A stretch of 6,217 nucleotides of DNA from an uncultured Clostridia bacterium (GTDB lineage: Bacteria; Bacillota; Clostridia; UBA1381), in the NCBI GenBank assembly GCA_934463455.1, contig CAKSJU010000114.1:1-6217 (forward strand), in the 5' to 3' direction. The translations under genes were made by a program, and so were the position numbers. This document shows positions 4,932 to 6,217 of the stretch, in pieces. The notes below the pieces were generated by a model. That model did no database searches. It saw only the letters and a program-made list of their open reading frames with translations, and was not told the origin of the DNA. Numbering within the stretch: the stretch's first letter is position 1; each line of letters begins with the position of its first letter.

Positions 4932-6217
4932 ATGAACAAGCAATATCTTGAAATTACCGAAGTTTTTGCGCGGGAGGTTTTGGACTCGCGCGGTAATCCG
5001 ACAGTTGAAGCGGAAATCTGCGCAGGCGGATTTTGCGGACGGGCAATCGTTCCGTCGGGTGCCTCGACAGGAGTTTTTGAAGCCGTTGAGCTTCGCGACG
5101 GAGACAGCAAGCGATACATGGGCAAAGGAGTAAAAAAAGCCGTCGAAAACATTAATACAAAAATTGCCGACTGCATAATCGGAATGGATGTTTTGGATCA
5201 AAGAGCCATTGACAAAAAGCTCTGCAAGCTGGACGGCACGCTCAACAAAGGGAATCTCGGGGCAAATGCAATATTGGCGGTATCCCTTGCGGCTGCACAT
5301 ACCGCCGCTGCGGCTTTATCACTGCCGCTTTACCGATATGTCGGCGGTACAAACGCACATATTCTGCCGCTGCCGATGATGAATATTCTAAACGGCGGCG
5401 CACATGCCGACAATAACGTTGACATTCAGGAATTTATGATTATGCCGGTCGGGGCAAAGGCCTTTAAAGAAGCTTTGCGGCAATGCACTGAGGTTTTTCA
5501 CTCTCTTAAGGTCATTCTCGCCGAAAGCGGTCATCACTCCGGAGTAGGAGACGAGGGAGGTTTTGCTCCCAATCTTGAAGCGGACGAAAAGGCTCTTGAT
5601 GCAATTCTTGCCGCAATAGAAAAAGCAGGCTACGCACCGGGAAAGGATTTCAAAATTGCAATAGACGCCGCGTCAAGCGAATGGTTTCAGGCAGACGGAA
5701 CATACAAGCTTCCGAAAGCGGGGACAGTAAAAACCCGCGATGAAATGATAGATTACTGGGATAACCTGGTACAAAAATATCCTATTGCTTCAATTGAAGA
5801 CGCACTTGCCGAGGATGATTGGGAGGGCTGGCAAAAGCTCACCGAGCGCCTGGGGGACAAAATACAGCTTGTCGGAGACGACCTCTTTGTTACAAACACG
5901 GAACGTCTTAGCAAGGGAATTTCTCTTTCCGCGGCAAATTCAATTCTGGTAAAAGTTAATCAGATAGGAACCCTGACCGAAGCCCTTGACGCAGTGGAAA
6001 CCGCACAAAAAGCAGGCTATACCGCTGTTATGTCTCACAGAAGCGGTGAAACCGAGGATACCACCATTGCAGACCTTGCAGTCGCCGTAAATGCAGGGCA
6101 GATAAAAACAGGCGCGCCCTCGCGTACCGACCGTGTGGCAAAATACAATCAGCTTTTGCGCATAGAAGAAGATTTATGCTTCACGGCAGAGTACGGAGCA
6201 GAATATTTTCCTTACAA
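4932..6217 (+). CDS. eno: Enolase (phosphopyruvate hydratase), 3' end cut by the window
   Basis: Enolase interconverts 2-phosphoglycerate and phosphoenolpyruvate in the cytoplasm, usually as a Mg2+-dependent homodimer or octamer. I read 428 codons with no internal stop. Bacterial enolases are usually about 430 aa, so only a few residues are missing. All key elements are visible: mobile loop PSGASTG (41-47), His158 and Glu167 in HADNNVDIQEF, Glu208 in GVGDEGG, metal ligands Asp245 (AIDAASSEW), Glu289 (SIEDALAEDDW) and Asp316 (VGDDLFVTNT), base Lys341 in VKVNQIGTLTE, SHRSGETEDTTIADL (368-382) and Lys392 in GQIKTGAPSRTDR. Ala291 replaces the Gly common in the IEDG motif, a tolerated change. The gene diverges from phosphofructokinase, pairing two glycolytic steps. 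No sign of transfer or damage is seen. Confidence 0.97.
   Translation, partial: MNKQYLEITEVFAREVLDSRGNPTVEAEICAGGFCGRAIVPSGASTGVFEAVELRDGDSKRYMGKGVKKAVENINTKIADCIIGMDVLDQRAIDKKLCKLDGTLNKGNLGANAILAVSLAAAHTAAAALSLPLYRYVGGTNAHILPLPMMNILNGGAHADNNVDIQEFMIMPVGAKAFKEALRQCTEVFHSLKVILAESGHHSGVGDEGGFAPNLEADEKALDAILAAIEKAGYAPGKDFKIAIDAASSEWFQADGTYKLPKAGTVKTRDEMIDYWDNLVQKYPIASIEDALAEDDWEGWQKLTERLGDKIQLVGDDLFVTNTERLSKGISLSAANSILVKVNQIGTLTEALDAVETAQKAGYTAVMSHRSGETEDTTIADLAVAVNAGQIKTGAPSRTDRVAKYNQLLRIEEDLCFTAEYGAEYFPY

Noticed and set aside
4914..5300. Minus-strand frame of 128 codons under enolase, entering the intergenic region
   Set aside because: It lies opposite conserved enolase codons and shows no domain; its open state follows from enolase codon bias.

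Overview
The window looks like chromosomal DNA of a low-to-moderate GC anaerobic Bacillota, most likely a Clostridia member. The reasons are a phosphofructokinase carrying the pyrophosphate-type signature, sigma-A-like promoters, strong GGAGG-type ribosome binding sites, and an enolase of ordinary bacterial type. Nothing shows genus or species. Six protein genes are visible, two of them cut by the window ends. I saw no RNA gene, CRISPR array, insertion sequence or phage gene.

Layout from the right. A 177-bp divergent intergenic region (4755-4931) separates two glycolytic genes. Enolase reads rightward from 4932 and lacks only its last few codons at the window edge. PPi-type 6-phosphofructokinase reads leftward from 4754 and overlaps by 11 nt a Cof-type HAD-IIB phosphatase (3535-2696). 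The pfk promoter is near perfect (TTGACA, 16-nt spacer, TATAAT with an extended -10), as expected for a strongly expressed housekeeping gene.

Further left, same strand, is a second block that looks like accessory catabolism: an AraC-family regulator with an N-terminal cupin-like sensor region, a 513-aa ADP-ribosylglycohydrolase-fold protein with an unusual first metal motif and an extra C-terminal beta-rich region, and, 16 nt after it, the first 38 codons of an endonuclease/exonuclease/phosphatase (EEP) superfamily protein that runs off the left end. The regulator and the glycohydrolase each have a recognisable promoter of their own.

The best lead is the 96-bp gap between the regulator and the glycohydrolase. 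It holds a TTGGCA-17-TATAAT promoter, a dyad inside the spacer, a perfect 10-bp inverted repeat over the -10 and start site, and, just upstream, a direct repeat spaced exactly 21 bp, the geometry AraC-type activators commonly use. This suggests that the neighbouring AraC protein controls the glycohydrolase-EEP pair in response to a small ligand, possibly a glycoside or ribosylated compound. The substrate is unknown.
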